The notes beneath the pieces are model-generated. The model ran no database searches, was not told where the DNA came from, and saw only the letters and a list, made by a program, of their open reading frames with translations. From the NCBI GenBank assembly GCA_024343425.1, contig BRLC01000014.1, forward strand, positions 248,001 to 312,000: a stretch of 64,000 nucleotides of DNA, written 5' to 3'. The position numbers were made by a program, and so were the translations under genes. Every line of letters starts with the position of its first letter. The stretch's first letter is position 1. Origin of the DNA: Rhizobiaceae bacterium MnEN-MB40S. Lineage in GTDB: Bacteria; Pseudomonadota; Alphaproteobacteria; Rhizobiales; Rhizobiaceae. Shown here in pieces: positions 9,257 to 18,625 of the stretch.

Positions 9257-9511
9257 CAGCGCATTCATCGAGTTACGGCAGCTAGCCCTCGCAGGGCAGA
9301 CTTGGCCGAACCCCTGGCGGTGGATTCCGGGATTGCGCCGCTCTTCCCGCACGTTCGAGGACGCAACCGAAACCTAAAGTATTCGACTAAATTTTTATTT
9401 AATTTATACTTACATAATTTCACCATATTGACGTTTAAATTTAACTGGTATTTGCGAATTCTATAGAACTGAAATAAATGTGCGCCGACATTATTCTGCC
9501 GGGGCGCGTGT

Positions 9512-10342
9512 ATGTACATGTTTCTGATCACTGCAATCGCGATTGCAACCTATTTGCTGGTTCTTACCGCTGCACTGCATATCCTTGCGCGCCTTGGCCC
9601 TTCGGGTGGACGTATCCTCGACGCGCTCTCCAAGGCGCCCGCGCTCGATGGCGTGATCGTCGCCTATCAGATTCTGCCGCTTGCCGCCGGCGCGATCCTT
9701 GGCGGTTGGGCCGGACTGGCCGGCGCGCTTGCCGGTTGCCTGATCGCCTATTTCGTGTGGGTGATCGCGCACGAATACCACCATCGAGAGATCATCAGAA
9801 ACAGGCCGCGTATTGTCACAACTTTGAATCGCATCGTCGGCAGCAGCTTCCGTCAGCAGACCGCGCTTTGGACGACGACGCTTGCTTTTCCGGCTTTCTG
9901 GCTGATCCGCCTTGCCGAAATCGTCGTTTATCCGGTGCTTGTCTGGGGCATCAATCTGCCGCCTTACAAATCCGGTGACTGGGTGGCGATCAGCCGGCAC
10001 AAGTTCGAGGGTCTGGTGGGGCACGATCGCCTGTGGTGTCTTTACTGCGATTGGATGACGGGGGTCTATTCTCTCGGCGCGGAAATGCTGCGAAATCTGG
10101 AATCCTTCTGGTGCCCGATCAAATTTCAGTCGGGTTCGAAATGCGCCAACTGCAAGCTCGATTTTCCCGATATCGAAAAGGGTTGGATACCGCATGACGG
10201 ATCAATGGAGGATGTCGTGGGTCTGCTGGAGAAAAAATACGGGAATGCAGAATCAAACCGTTGGTTTGGTCATGAGGACCGGAAAGAGAACGAAAAGGCC
10301 GTTCGCGAGCTCGCAAACCCAAAAGAAAAAGTGATCTCGTAA
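9512..10342 (+). CDS. Conserved membrane protein with HExxH-like and CxxC motifs, function unknown
   Basis: A 276-residue protein I do not recognise as a named family. Hydrophobic segments lie at about 4-28, 48-85 and 122-148. At the end of the second hydrophobic block is HEYHH (87-91), which fits HExxH. The cytoplasmic half contains C176-LY-C179, C201 and C211-AN-C214, a pattern suited to binding a metal ion. The C-terminus is strongly charged. A second start codon lies two codons downstream (9518). It stands alone, between an AT-rich gap and a terminator-like hairpin. Confidence 0.7.
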   Translation: MYMFLITAIAIATYLLVLTAALHILARLGPSGGRILDALSKAPALDGVIVAYQILPLAAGAILGGWAGLAGALAGCLIAYFVWVIAHEYHHREIIRNRPRIVTTLNRIVGSSFRQQTALWTTTLAFPAFWLIRLAEIVVYPVLVWGINLPPYKSGDWVAISRHKFEGLVGHDRLWCLYCDWMTGVYSLGAEMLRNLESFWCPIKFQSGSKCANCKLDFPDIEKGWIPHDGSMEDVVGLLEKKYGNAESNRWFGHEDRKENEKAVRELANPKEKVIS

Positions 10343-10385
10343 CCTGGAGGACTGGAAAAGGCGCCCGAAAACGGACGCCAGTTCC

Positions 10386-10408
10386 TGGATGAGCGTCATC
10401 CAAGTTTT
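10386..10408. terminator. Hairpin with T-tract between convergent genes
   Basis: TGGATGA (10386-10392) and TCATCCA (10396-10402) form a 7-bp perfect stem with a GCG loop, followed by AGTTTT. It lies between the 3' ends of the rightward membrane-protein gene and the leftward Gly-rich gene, so it could terminate transcription for both. Confidence 0.5.
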
Positions 10409-10955
10409 AACGCATGGACAGTGCGATGCGGCACAGTTCAACGGTTGTGGTATCGTGCCGCCCTGGGTACTGAACAACGCTGTGACAGCGTTTGCGCAGT
10501 TTTATGCGGTCGCCATGACTCATGGAGGCGACCGAGGCTGCGACCGATTGCGCGCCTCCACCGGAACCACCGCTTCCTCCGGCGCCGGATCCTGTTCCCG
10601 AGCCGGTTCCGGTTCCAGCGCCGCCAACGCCGACGCCGACGCCTACCCCGGCGCTTGCATCACCGGCGCCAACACCTGCGCCTACGCCCGCGCCAACACC
10701 CGAAGAGCCTACGCCTGCGGCTGCGCCAACTCCGGCGCTCGCATCACCCACGCCTACCCCAACGCCAGCGCCAACGCCTGCACCAGAAGAACCGACGCCC
10801 GCGCCAACGCCGGCGCTGGCTCCAACGCCACCCACGCCGACGCCTGCGCCTACACCGGCGCCAACTTGAGCGAGCGCGGGTCCGGACACAGCACACAATG
10901 TGACGATTGCGACTGCGGACAGCATGCGTTTGATGTATTCTCCACTAGTAATCAT
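10407..10955 (-). CDS. Exported Gly/Ala/Val-rich low-complexity protein
   Basis: A 182-residue protein with a credible signal peptide (about residues 10-30, ending PALAQ) followed by about 100 residues built from GVGAG/GVGVG/GASAGVG units. The end is a conserved-looking acidic-basic tail of about 40 residues with two Cys (RKRCHSVV and VELCRIAL). A GGAAGGAG ribosome-binding site lies 5 bp before 10955. The opposite strand reads as a Pro/Thr/Ala-rich ORF without a signal peptide or start signal, so the minus strand is preferred. Tails of this type occur on small exported rhizobial proteins of unknown role. Confidence 0.7.
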   Translation of the reverse strand: MITSGEYIKRMLSAVAIVTLCAVSGPALAQVGAGVGAGVGVGGVGASAGVGAGVGSSGAGVGAGVGVGVGDASAGVGAAAGVGSSGVGAGVGAGVGAGDASAGVGVGVGVGGAGTGTGSGTGSGAGGSGGSGGGAQSVAASVASMSHGDRIKLRKRCHSVVQYPGRHDTTTVELCRIALSMR

Positions 10956-11329
10956 GCTTTTCTCCTTCCAGTTTCATATCAATCTCAGATATTCATATAA
11001 AAAAGTATTTTTTTATTATTGCATGAAAGTATTAATACCTCAAAAAATCATTTGTATCTCTCGATTCACAAAAGATCGATTGATTACTTGATATAACGAA
11101 ACGGAAGCCGGAAAAGTTGCAAAAGTAAAAATTTTTCTTTCTAAATAGTTGTAACTTCGAACAAAAGTTCTCCAGATGCCCACTACAACACCGTCGCGCG
11201 TAATTCGCCGGGGTCTGTTCATTTGCAGCTATGAATACGCCACATTCCTGTGGTAGCTTTGGCTGGAAAGCGCGTCCTGTGCTGTTGCAATGAAAACAGC
11301 GATTCTCGGACGATGGAAACAAAGCGCCC
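10956..11329. other. AT-rich intergenic stretch
   Basis: A stretch of about 370 bp with no convincing gene. It is markedly AT-rich between 10975 and 11160 and presumably carries the promoter of the Gly-rich protein gene. Short ORFs on both strands lack protein-like composition. Confidence 0.5.
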
Positions 11330-11518
11330 ATGAACAGGCTCGTCATAAGCGAAATCTTTGCACGCCTTAATGAGAAGGGCGAGGATACTGTCCGCCTTGA
11401 AATGGACGGCGGCTTGTACAACGAGCAATTGGAACGTCTGGCTATAAAATGGTTGGCGAGAGCGCAGGCTGTACGGCGGAAACAGCAACTTCAGCCGGTT
11501 CCACTTCCCCGCGCCTGA
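11330..11518 (+). CDS. Small hypothetical protein (62 aa)
   Basis: A predicted small soluble protein with a charged helix followed by an amphipathic segment (LERLAIKWLARAQ). Its composition and codon choice look coding, and the layout (polar N-terminus, then a helix ending in WL and basic residues) resembles small rhizobial hypothetical proteins. The ribosome-binding site is weak, and a competing reverse-strand ORF of 102 residues overlaps it, so the call is uncertain. Confidence 0.4.
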   Translation: MNRLVISEIFARLNEKGEDTVRLEMDGGLYNEQLERLAIKWLARAQAVRRKQQLQPVPLPRA

Positions 11519-11640
11519 TTTTCTCAACGATCCAGACTGGGCGCCTCAAAGTTCAAGCAGCGCACCCGCGCCGTGTCACGTCGACGAAGGGCGAATGCGC
11601 GCATTTGATATCTGTTTGTTCAAACCGCCAGCTTGCCGGA

Positions 11641-12213
11641 TTAACTGGCTGGCGTCTCTTTACCGGCAGCCATCGCCATGAAGACGTAGGCCCATCCGGA
11701 GGAAATCAGATTGATCCCGGCCAGCAATCCGATCGCCCAGGCGGCGGAACCCGGCAATTCGAGAAAGATCAATACGCCGACGACCAGCGCCAGTATTCCG
11801 GCGACCAGCACCCAGCCCCAACCGCTGTTGGGGCGCAGTCGAAATCCCATCGCGATTTCAAGCACGCCCTGCACGATGAACATCGCCGAAAGCAGGATCG
11901 TCAGCGTCAAGATGCCGGCCAGCGGCAGGAAAGCCAGCCACGCGCCAACAACGATATAGAGAATGCCGACGAGCAGATTGAAGAAAAACGCGCTCCACTT
12001 GGCCGTCGAAAAAGCATGAACAACCTGCACGACGCCGCCAATCAGGAACAGCCAGCCCAGGAACGTCTTGGCGACGATCGTTCCCAGAAACGGAAAGATG
12101 ATTGCCAGAATGCCGAGTATGATCAGGCATACGCCGAGCACCGTGAACCACGTCTTGTGTTTCGCGATGGTCTCCCGAACGCCGGAAGCTGCAGTCATTG
12201 GATTATCGGTCAT
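11641..12213 (-). CDS. hdeD: HdeD family inner-membrane protein
   Basis: A 190-residue protein with six predicted membrane helices arranged as three hairpins. The polar N-terminus (about 18 residues) is followed by WFTVLGVCLIILGILAI. The repeated hairpin pattern with Gly-rich turns (GGVVQVVHAF, GILYIVVGAWL) is that of HdeD, known from acid resistance in enterobacteria. In alphaproteobacteria these proteins are common and usually lack hdeAB, as here. Confidence 0.87.
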   Translation of the reverse strand: MTDNPMTAASGVRETIAKHKTWFTVLGVCLIILGILAIIFPFLGTIVAKTFLGWLFLIGGVVQVVHAFSTAKWSAFFFNLLVGILYIVVGAWLAFLPLAGILTLTILLSAMFIVQGVLEIAMGFRLRPNSGWGWVLVAGILALVVGVLIFLELPGSAAWAIGLLAGINLISSGWAYVFMAMAAGKETPAS

Positions 12214-12579
12214 TTCCCTATCCCCCTATAAGGCCAGGGACGACATGCCCCCGACTCGAAGTCGCTTGCGCGCGCATGGCTGGCGCAGATGTTGAACCGG
12301 ATGGAGAATTTGTCAAGTAAGAAGCATAGTTAACTTCGGCCGCACTCAATCTTTGATAGATGATTTATAGAAATACTAACTTATAGAATGCAGGCAAATG
12401 CATCCCGCTTCAGATCGTCGACAATCGAAGCAAGCGGCGACAGTCGGTGCTGCTTTGCGGCGGTGAACGATACATGGCCGTCGTGTTCATCCTTGTGGCG
12501 AAGACAGTGACGCTCTACCAGTAGACGGTAGCCGTCCAGACCAGGGTTTCTCCCTGGGCTCCGCAACCGGAGAACCAGT
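12214..12579. other. Intergenic region with a possible small reverse ORF
   Basis: A stretch of 366 bp between hdeD and the cupin gene. An AT-rich part (12310-12385) is probably promoter DNA. From about 12540 down to 12381, the minus strand reads a protein-like segment ending in HRLSPLASIVDDLKRDAFA with good codon use, but without a clear start or ribosome-binding site. It may be a short gene or the 3' end of a lost one. Confidence 0.35.
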
Positions 12580-12882
12580 ATGTCAGAACGCAAGGAATAT
12601 CCATCCGCCACGGCAACCATTCAGGCAGAGAATGAACGCGTTCGCGTCACGCGCTGGACGTTTCCGCCCAACACGGCGACGGGCTGGCATACCCACGGCC
12701 ATGATTACGTCGTGGTACCGACGATGAGCGGCAAACTTCTGCTTGTTTCTCCGGATGGTGCGGAGAACACGTACGATATGGTCGCCGGCGAATCCTATTT
12801 CCGCAAGGCCGGCGTCGAGCACAACGTCGTCAATCCCGGTCCGGGAACGGTCGAGTTCGTCGAAACCGAACTGCTCGAATAG
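12580..12882 (+). CDS. Small cupin-domain protein
   Basis: A 100-residue single-domain cupin. Metal-binding cupin motif 1 is seen as GWHTHGHDYVVVP (about residues 36-48) with three His, and motif 2 as AGVEHNVVNPGP (about 78-89). It probably binds a divalent metal. Such small stand-alone cupins may be isomerases, dioxygenases or ligand sensors. It converges on the malonyl-CoA synthetase gene, leaving a 37-bp gap. Confidence 0.82.
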   Translation: MSERKEYPSATATIQAENERVRVTRWTFPPNTATGWHTHGHDYVVVPTMSGKLLLVSPDGAENTYDMVAGESYFRKAGVEHNVVNPGPGTVEFVETELLE

Positions 12883-12919
12883 CGTCAGCCCGGCGGCGCG
12901 AGAAATCGGCTGGTGATGC

Positions 12920-14434
12920 TCAGGCGCTGAAATCCTTGCCGAACTGATCGCGCAGAAGGTTCTTCTGAACCTTGCCCATGGTGTTTCGCGGAAGTTCCGG
13001 GACGATGTGAATGCGTTTCGGTTGCTTGAAGCGGGCGATCTTGTCGTGGATCGCTTCCAGAATGTCCGTCTCTTCGACTGCCGCCCCCTTTTGCGGGACG
13101 ACAGCGGCTACCACCGCCTCGCCGAAATCGGGATGCGGCACGCCGATAACGGCGGATTCCAGCACGCCTTGCTGTTCGTCGAGCAGAAGCTCGACTTCCT
13201 TCGGATAGATATTGTAGCCGCCTGATATAATCAGATCCCTGGCGCGTCCGACGATATGCACGTAGCCGTCCTCATCGATCAGTGCGAGATCGCCGGTGAT
13301 GAAGAAGCCGTCGTCGCGGAATTCCTCCTTCGTCTTTTCAGGCATCCGCCAGTAGCCCTTGAAGACGTTCGGCCCTTTCACCTCGATAACGCCGATATCG
13401 CCTTGCGGCAGTTCCTCGGCAGTTTCAGGGTCACAGATGCGGAGACTGACGCCCGGCAGCGGGAAGCCGACGGTTCCCGCCCGGCGCTCGCCGTCATAGG
13501 GATTGGAGGTGTTCATGTTCGTCTCGGTCATGCCGTAACGCTCGAGGATGCGATGGCCCGTCCGCTCCTCGAAGGCGACATGGGTTTCAGCAAGCAGCGG
13601 CGCGCTTCCGGACGTAAATAGCCGCATATGACTGACGAGGTCCTGCGTGAAGCACGGGTCGTCCAGCAGCCGGGTGTAGAAGGTCGGCACCCCCATCATC
13701 GACGTCGCTTGCGGCAGGTTTTCGATCACTGCGTCGATCTGGAAACCGGGCAGCCAGATCATCGCGCCGCCGGCAAGCGTCAAAGTGTTCGCCGCGACGA
13801 AAAGGCCGTGCGTGTGAAAAATCGGCAAGGCGTGCAGGAGGATATCGTCCCCGGTAAAGCGCCAGGCGTCCACAAGCGAGACAGCGTTGGAAAGCAGATT
13901 GTCGTGCGTGAGCATCGCGCCCTTGGAACGCCCGGTGGTGCCGGACGTGTAGAGGAATGCGGCGAGGTCGTCAGGACCGCGATCGACGGTCGGGAAAGAC
14001 GTGGGCTGGTCCTTCGCCAGATCCGTCAGCGAGCCCGATCCATCGCCTGCGAGCGTCTTCAGTGCGGCTCCGGCCGCCGCCGCGATGGACGCCAGGGCGT
14101 CGACGGACGCCGGATCGCAAACGACCAGTTTCGGTCCGGCGTTTTCGACAAAATATTCTATCTCGGAAGGCGTATAAGCGGTATTCAGCGGCAGGAATAC
14201 CGCGCCCGCCTGCACCGACGCGATATAAAGCGCGAGCGCTTCCGGCGACTTGGCGATCTGCACTGCGACCCGGTCGCCGGGCTCCACGCCGCAGGAACGC
14301 AATGCATGGGCCGTGCGCGCCGCCATCGCCAGAAAATCCGAGTAGGTAATGCTCGCCCCGTCGGGTTTGAAGATATACGTCCGGCTGCTGCCCCGGTGCT
14401 GTTCGAACAAAGCGTCGTAGAGGGCATTAGGCAT
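12920..14434 (-). CDS. matB: Malonyl-CoA synthetase
   Basis: A 504-residue ANL-superfamily ligase converting malonate, ATP and CoA to malonyl-CoA. The P-loop LYTSGTTGRSKG is near residue 165, the MatB-type motif ERYGMTETNM near 305 carries the Arg that binds the distal carboxylate, and TGDLALID near 385 and the terminal PRNTMGKVQKN provide the adenylation/hinge residues and the catalytic Lys. Being last in an operon with a TRAP transporter and malonyl-CoA decarboxylase makes the malonate assignment firm. Confidence 0.93.
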   Translation of the reverse strand: MPNALYDALFEQHRGSSRTYIFKPDGASITYSDFLAMAARTAHALRSCGVEPGDRVAVQIAKSPEALALYIASVQAGAVFLPLNTAYTPSEIEYFVENAGPKLVVCDPASVDALASIAAAAGAALKTLAGDGSGSLTDLAKDQPTSFPTVDRGPDDLAAFLYTSGTTGRSKGAMLTHDNLLSNAVSLVDAWRFTGDDILLHALPIFHTHGLFVAANTLTLAGGAMIWLPGFQIDAVIENLPQATSMMGVPTFYTRLLDDPCFTQDLVSHMRLFTSGSAPLLAETHVAFEERTGHRILERYGMTETNMNTSNPYDGERRAGTVGFPLPGVSLRICDPETAEELPQGDIGVIEVKGPNVFKGYWRMPEKTKEEFRDDGFFITGDLALIDEDGYVHIVGRARDLIISGGYNIYPKEVELLLDEQQGVLESAVIGVPHPDFGEAVVAAVVPQKGAAVEETDILEAIHDKIARFKQPKRIHIVPELPRNTMGKVQKNLLRDQFGKDFSA

Positions 14435-15764
14435 TCTCGGAACTCCGTTGTGTCTTTCGCGCCGGACGGTCGCGCAGCAAGGCTCTGATCGGCCGGGCGA
14501 CGATCACTTGATTATTCTGGGCATAGGCTTCGTGATTGTCCTCGACCGTGTTCAGGTCATACAGATAGTTGACCATGACGCCACTCGATGCGGCCAGTCC
14601 TTTCTGCGACAGGTCGCCCTGCGGATTGATCCGCTCGAGCCGGGCGCCGTTGCCGAGATGGAAGCGCGCAACCGGATCAGCGGGTCGCCCGTCCGGCCGC
14701 TTGGCAAGGCAGACATATTCTGCGGCCAAGCGCGTCAGCGCGGTCGAATATTCAGAAAGTTTCCCGCCGTCCCCTGCCTCGAGAATGGCGAGGATCTCAT
14801 CGTGATCGGCGCGCGCCTCATCAGCTTCCAACGCCGCCTGCCCGCGAAGCCAGTCGTTGAAGCCCGGAACCGGCGACAGGGTGACGAAAGTTTTGAGATT
14901 CGGCAGGCTTTGCTGCAGGTCCGTCGCCACCTGCTTGATCAGGAAATTGCCGAAGGAGACGCCGGCGAGCCCCTTTTGGCAGTTGGATATGGAATAAAAA
15001 ACCGCCGCAGTCGCCTCGTCCTCGTCGACGTGCTTCCGGTCTTCGCTCAGCACATCCTGGATCGAGCCCGGAATGCCGGTCGCAAGCGCCACCTCGACGA
15101 AGATCAGCGGCTCGTCGGGCATCGACGGGTGGAAGAAGGCGAAGCAGCGCCGGTCTTCCGGGGCCAGCCGGCGGCGCAGGTCTTCCCAGTCGTCAATCGC
15201 GTGAACAGCCTCATATTCGATGATCTTCTCGAGAATATTCGCCGGCGTCATCCAGTCGATGTGCCGGAGGACGAGAAATCCCCTGTTGAACCATGAAACG
15301 AACAGATGGTCGAAATCGATATCGGCCCGCCGGAATTCGGGATTTTCCTTCAAGAGCGACAAGAGGTCGGCGCGCATGCGCACAAGTTGGCCGGTAGCGC
15401 CGGGCGCGCGATTGACCCGCCGAAGCAGTTCCTGTCGTTTTGGCTCGGCTTCTTCCAGCAATATTGCAAGATCCGCGCTGTCCCTGCTGTCGCCATAGCT
15501 GGCGGCGGCCGCAGCCACCTTGTCGGTGTCGACGTCGTATTCCTCGACAAGCAGGGCAAAGAAACGCTTCCTGGCTTCGTCGTCGAGTTCCGCGTAACGG
15601 TCGAGGATGGCGCCGGCCAGGCGTGTCCCGGAAGATTCTCCGCTTTCTGACAGGAGAGCCTTGCACAATTCCTCAATCGACCGGCTGTCGCGGCTGACGA
15701 AACGCCGCTGCCCGCGCTCGAAGACCGAGGACAGAAGATCTGCAAGGAAGTTCGAACGTGTCAC
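14427..15764 (-). CDS. matA: Malonyl-CoA decarboxylase
   Basis: A 445-residue enzyme releasing CO2 from malonyl-CoA to give acetyl-CoA. The GNAT-like catalytic half contains FYSISNCQKGLAGVSFGN (about 265-282) and the FHLGNGA motif that carries the catalytic His. The N-terminal half is the helical MCD_N domain. The start is a GTG at 15764 whose GTGA overlaps the TRAP permease stop. The open frame runs on to 16313, but that part is the shadow of the permease gene. It overlaps matB by 8 bp. Confidence 0.92.
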   Translation of the reverse strand: MTRSNFLADLLSSVFERGQRRFVSRDSRSIEELCKALLSESGESSGTRLAGAILDRYAELDDEARKRFFALLVEEYDVDTDKVAAAAASYGDSRDSADLAILLEEAEPKRQELLRRVNRAPGATGQLVRMRADLLSLLKENPEFRRADIDFDHLFVSWFNRGFLVLRHIDWMTPANILEKIIEYEAVHAIDDWEDLRRRLAPEDRRCFAFFHPSMPDEPLIFVEVALATGIPGSIQDVLSEDRKHVDEDEATAAVFYSISNCQKGLAGVSFGNFLIKQVATDLQQSLPNLKTFVTLSPVPGFNDWLRGQAALEADEARADHDEILAILEAGDGGKLSEYSTALTRLAAEYVCLAKRPDGRPADPVARFHLGNGARLERINPQGDLSQKGLAASSGVMVNYLYDLNTVEDNHEAYAQNNQVIVARPIRALLRDRPARKTQRSSENA

Positions 15765-17077
15765 AGGGCAGGTCCCATCAGCGCCGTCGGCAACCAGGTA
15801 ACGATTCCCGGAAAGATACACAGGATAACGATCGCAAGCACCATGCACATGACATAGGGCAGCGAACCGCGCAGGATAGTCTGGAGACGGATATCCGGGG
15901 CAATGCCGTTGATGACGTAGAGATTGAGCCCGACCGGCGGCGTGATCAGGCCGATCTCCATGTTGATGGTGAGGATCACGGCGAACCAGTAGGGATCGAA
16001 ACCGGCCTGCAGGATGATCGGCAGCAGGATCGGCGCCGTCATCAGGATCACGGCCACAGGCGGCAGGAAAAAGCCTGCGACCAGCAGGAAGGCGTTGATC
16101 ATCGCCATCAGCACCCAGCGATTGACGTCGAGCATCGAGATCCACTCGGCGATGGACTGGGTGACGAACGTCAGCGACAGGGTGAAGGCGAACAGTTCGG
16201 ACGCCGCGATGATCATCATGATCATCACCGATTCCTTGGCCGTGTCCCGGAACATGGAGATAATGGGCTTTGCCCGGAACATCCGGTAGATCACCACCAC
16301 CAGAACGAGACAAAACAGAGCGCCGACGCCGGCCGCCTCGGACGGCGTCGCCACGCCGCCGTAGAGCACATAGAGGATGCCGGCGATGATCGCCAGGAAG
16401 GGCAACACGCGGGGCAGAACCTCGAATTTCTGCTTCCAGGAATAGCGGTCGGCCATGCTCTTGAGCGACAGGCCCTGCCGCCAGCAGGAATAGATCGACC
16501 AGAGCATGAACAGCCCGGTCAACAGGAGGCCCGGCAGGATGCCGGCGATGAACAGCCGCCCGATCGACGTCTCCGTAGCGATGCCATAGACGATCATGGT
16601 GATCGACGGAGGAATCAGGATGCCGAGCGTTCCGCCCGCGGCGATCGAACCCGTGGCGATTTCCGGCGGATAACCCCGCTGCCGCATCTCCGGGATGCCC
16701 ATCTTGCCGATCGCCGCGCAGGTCGCCGGCGACGAGCCGGACAGCGCAGCGAAGATGGAACAGGCGCCGAGATTGGACAGGACGAGGCCGCCCGGAACGC
16801 GGTTCAGCCAGCGGTCCAGCGCTTCATACAGGTCCTTGCCAGCCGGACTGGACGCAACCGCCGCCCCCATCAGGATGAACATCGGGATCGAGACGAGGGT
16901 GAAGGAATTCAGCCCTGCGAAAAAGGTTTCGCCCAGTATGTCGAGCGAACTCGGTCCTTCCGTAAACAGCAGGGCAGCCACCGATACGGCGCCCAGAGCG
17001 AATGCGATGGGCATGCCGCTGGCGAAAAGCGCCATGAGCGCGATAAAAATGTATAGTCCGATCTCGAGGGGGCTCAT
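15761..17077 (-). CDS. matM: TRAP transporter large permease (malonate), DctM family
   Basis: A 438-residue inner-membrane protein with about twelve hydrophobic segments. It has the DctM signatures GSSPATCAAIG near residue 115, GGTLGILIPPS near 155, and the C-terminal TINMEIGLITPPVGLNLYV. The start at 17077 forms an ATGA overlap with the small permease stop. The sodium-driven TRAP system should import malonate, judging by the downstream matAB genes; this operon layout matches the rhizobial matPQMAB system as I recall it. Confidence 0.92.
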   Translation of the reverse strand: MSPLEIGLYIFIALMALFASGMPIAFALGAVSVAALLFTEGPSSLDILGETFFAGLNSFTLVSIPMFILMGAAVASSPAGKDLYEALDRWLNRVPGGLVLSNLGACSIFAALSGSSPATCAAIGKMGIPEMRQRGYPPEIATGSIAAGGTLGILIPPSITMIVYGIATETSIGRLFIAGILPGLLLTGLFMLWSIYSCWRQGLSLKSMADRYSWKQKFEVLPRVLPFLAIIAGILYVLYGGVATPSEAAGVGALFCLVLVVVIYRMFRAKPIISMFRDTAKESVMIMMIIAASELFAFTLSLTFVTQSIAEWISMLDVNRWVLMAMINAFLLVAGFFLPPVAVILMTAPILLPIILQAGFDPYWFAVILTINMEIGLITPPVGLNLYVINGIAPDIRLQTILRGSLPYVMCMVLAIVILCIFPGIVTWLPTALMGPAL

Positions 17078-17577
17078 CCGCTGAACGCCTCCGATTGCGT
17101 CGGTTCGAGCGGCTTCATGATCTGGACGACGTACTGCAAGCAGGTCATGATCATTCCGAGCGGCAGGGGGAGCAGCGGAATCCAGAGCGGAATCTTCCAG
17201 ACGGTTTCCGTGGTCCAGCCCTTCGAAAAGGCCTCGTACCAGAAATGCCCGCTCGTCCACGCCACCAGAGCGCAGAAGGCCAGCGCTATCAGCGACGCGA
17301 CGATGTTCATGAGGCGCGCAGGCCTGCGCGCCAGCGCGTTCGGCAGCAGGTCGACGCCGACATGTCCATGCAGAAGCAGCACATAAGGCGCTCCGATGAA
17401 GGTCGAGGCGATGATCGAATAGATCACGAATTCGGTCTGCCAGATGGTGGAGTGGCCGAGCACGTAGCGCACGAAGACCATTTCGGACACGACGATGACC
17501 GCCGCGGCAAGCAGGACCATTGATACGAGACCGCACAGTCGCGATGCAGCCTCGACGGCGCGAATGAAAATGTTCAT
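17074..17577 (-). CDS. matQ: TRAP transporter small permease (malonate), DctQ family
   Basis: A 167-residue membrane protein with four predicted helices, the standard DctQ architecture. It includes the conserved ETVWKIPLWIPLLPLPLGM stretch before the last helix. It sits between the periplasmic receptor gene (55 bp upstream) and the large permease gene (4-bp overlap). Confidence 0.9.
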   Translation of the reverse strand: MNIFIRAVEAASRLCGLVSMVLLAAAVIVVSEMVFVRYVLGHSTIWQTEFVIYSIIASTFIGAPYVLLLHGHVGVDLLPNALARRPARLMNIVASLIALAFCALVAWTSGHFWYEAFSKGWTTETVWKIPLWIPLLPLPLGMIMTCLQYVVQIMKPLEPTQSEAFSG

Positions 17578-17632
17578 GGCTTTTCCGGAAACGCCGGACG
17601 CCCTGCGTGAGGCGCCCGGCGACGTTGGAGGA

Positions 17633-18625
17633 TCAGTCTACCGCGAGGGCTTTTTCGATCAGTTCCTGACCGCCGTCGACATTGGCGAATTCCTTGTAGG
17701 AAGTCTCCTTGGCGATGGCGAGCCACTGCTCGTAGTCTTCCGGAGACATTTCGGTGATCTCGACCCCGGCGTGCTTGAACGTGTCGACCATCCGGGCGTC
17801 CAGATCACGCGCCTGGCTGTCGAAATATTCTTCAGCTTTCTCACCAGCGGCGAGCACCGCGGCCTTCTGCTCGTCATTGAGTTTGTTCCAGGTATCCTTG
17901 GAGACGAGCAGCGGCTCGTACATGAACCAGAGCGCGTTTTCTCCCGGCGCCGTCAGACACTTCACCTGTTCGAACAGCCGGTAGGAGACAAACGATCCCG
18001 ATGAGGTGTTCGCGGCGTCGAGCACCCCCGTCTGCATGCCCGTATAGATCTCGGAAGACGGCATGGAGGCGATCGAGGCGCCTGCTCCGACGAGCATCTG
18101 TTCAAACGCCGGTCCGGCGGCGCGCGTCACCTGCCCGGAGATGCTTTCAGGCGAGGTGATGCAGTTGCTTTTCGAAGCGAAGGCGCCGCTCAACCAGGCG
18201 TCCGCTATCACCATTGCGCCGTTTTCCTCGATCAGCGCCTTGATGTCGTCCATGAACGGAGAATCGTTGAGCCGCTTCGCCCTGTCATGGTTGCGCACCA
18301 GACCGGGCATCAGCGTGACGGAAAACTGCGGCACGCGGCCGGAAGCATAGTCCAGCGGGAACGACGTGAAGTCGAGTTGTCCCTTGGTCAGGGCGCCCCA
18401 CTGTTCGCGGGCCTTGTAGAGCGACTGGCCCGGATAGACCTGCACCTTCAGGCCGACGTCGGCGGCCTCGATTTCCTTGGCGAGGATCTGCACCATCTCG
18501 TCGCGCGCATCGCCCTTGCCTCCCGGGAACTGATGCGACGCCTTCAGGGTCATGTCCTGTGCGACCGCGCTTAGTGACACGGACATAAGAATGGCGCCGG
18601 CGAGACCGGCGGTAAAAATTTTCAT
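17633..18625 (-). CDS. matP: TRAP transporter periplasmic receptor (malonate), DctP family
   Basis: A 330-residue receptor with a signal peptide at residues 1-22 (ending AVA-QD). The start at 18625 is directly before this signal and behind a GGGAGG ribosome-binding site; the frame continues upstream but only through non-coding DNA. DctP-type features include the segment IWFMYEPLLVSKDTWNKL-like region in the C-terminal third and the GEKAEEYF helix. It is the first gene of the malonate operon, facing matR across an operator. Confidence 0.9.
   Translation of the reverse strand: MKIFTAGLAGAILMSVSLSAVAQDMTLKASHQFPGGKGDARDEMVQILAKEIEAADVGLKVQVYPGQSLYKAREQWGALTKGQLDFTSFPLDYASGRVPQFSVTLMPGLVRNHDRAKRLNDSPFMDDIKALIEENGAMVIADAWLSGAFASKSNCITSPESISGQVTRAAGPAFEQMLVGAGASIASMPSSEIYTGMQTGVLDAANTSSGSFVSYRLFEQVKCLTAPGENALWFMYEPLLVSKDTWNKLNDEQKAAVLAAGEKAEEYFDSQARDLDARMVDTFKHAGVEITEMSPEDYEQWLAIAKETSYKEFANVDGGQELIEKALAVD

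Noticed and set aside
8867-9285. Short plus- and minus-strand ORFs inside the IalB gene
   Set aside because: Frame shadows without start signals or protein-like composition.
10522-10869. Plus-strand Pro/Thr/Ala-rich ORF (PTPAPT repeats) opposite the Gly-rich protein
   Set aside because: It is the exact antisense of the GVGAG repeats, lacks a signal peptide and ribosome-binding site, and begins inside the other gene. The minus strand has both.
15765-16313. N-terminal extension of matA
   Set aside because: The open frame runs into the TRAP permease gene, but matA starts at GTG 15764 with a GTGA overlap; the extension reads as permease shadow.
17078-17536. N-terminal extension of the TRAP large permease
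   Set aside because: It overlaps the small permease entirely; the family N-terminus starts at 17077.
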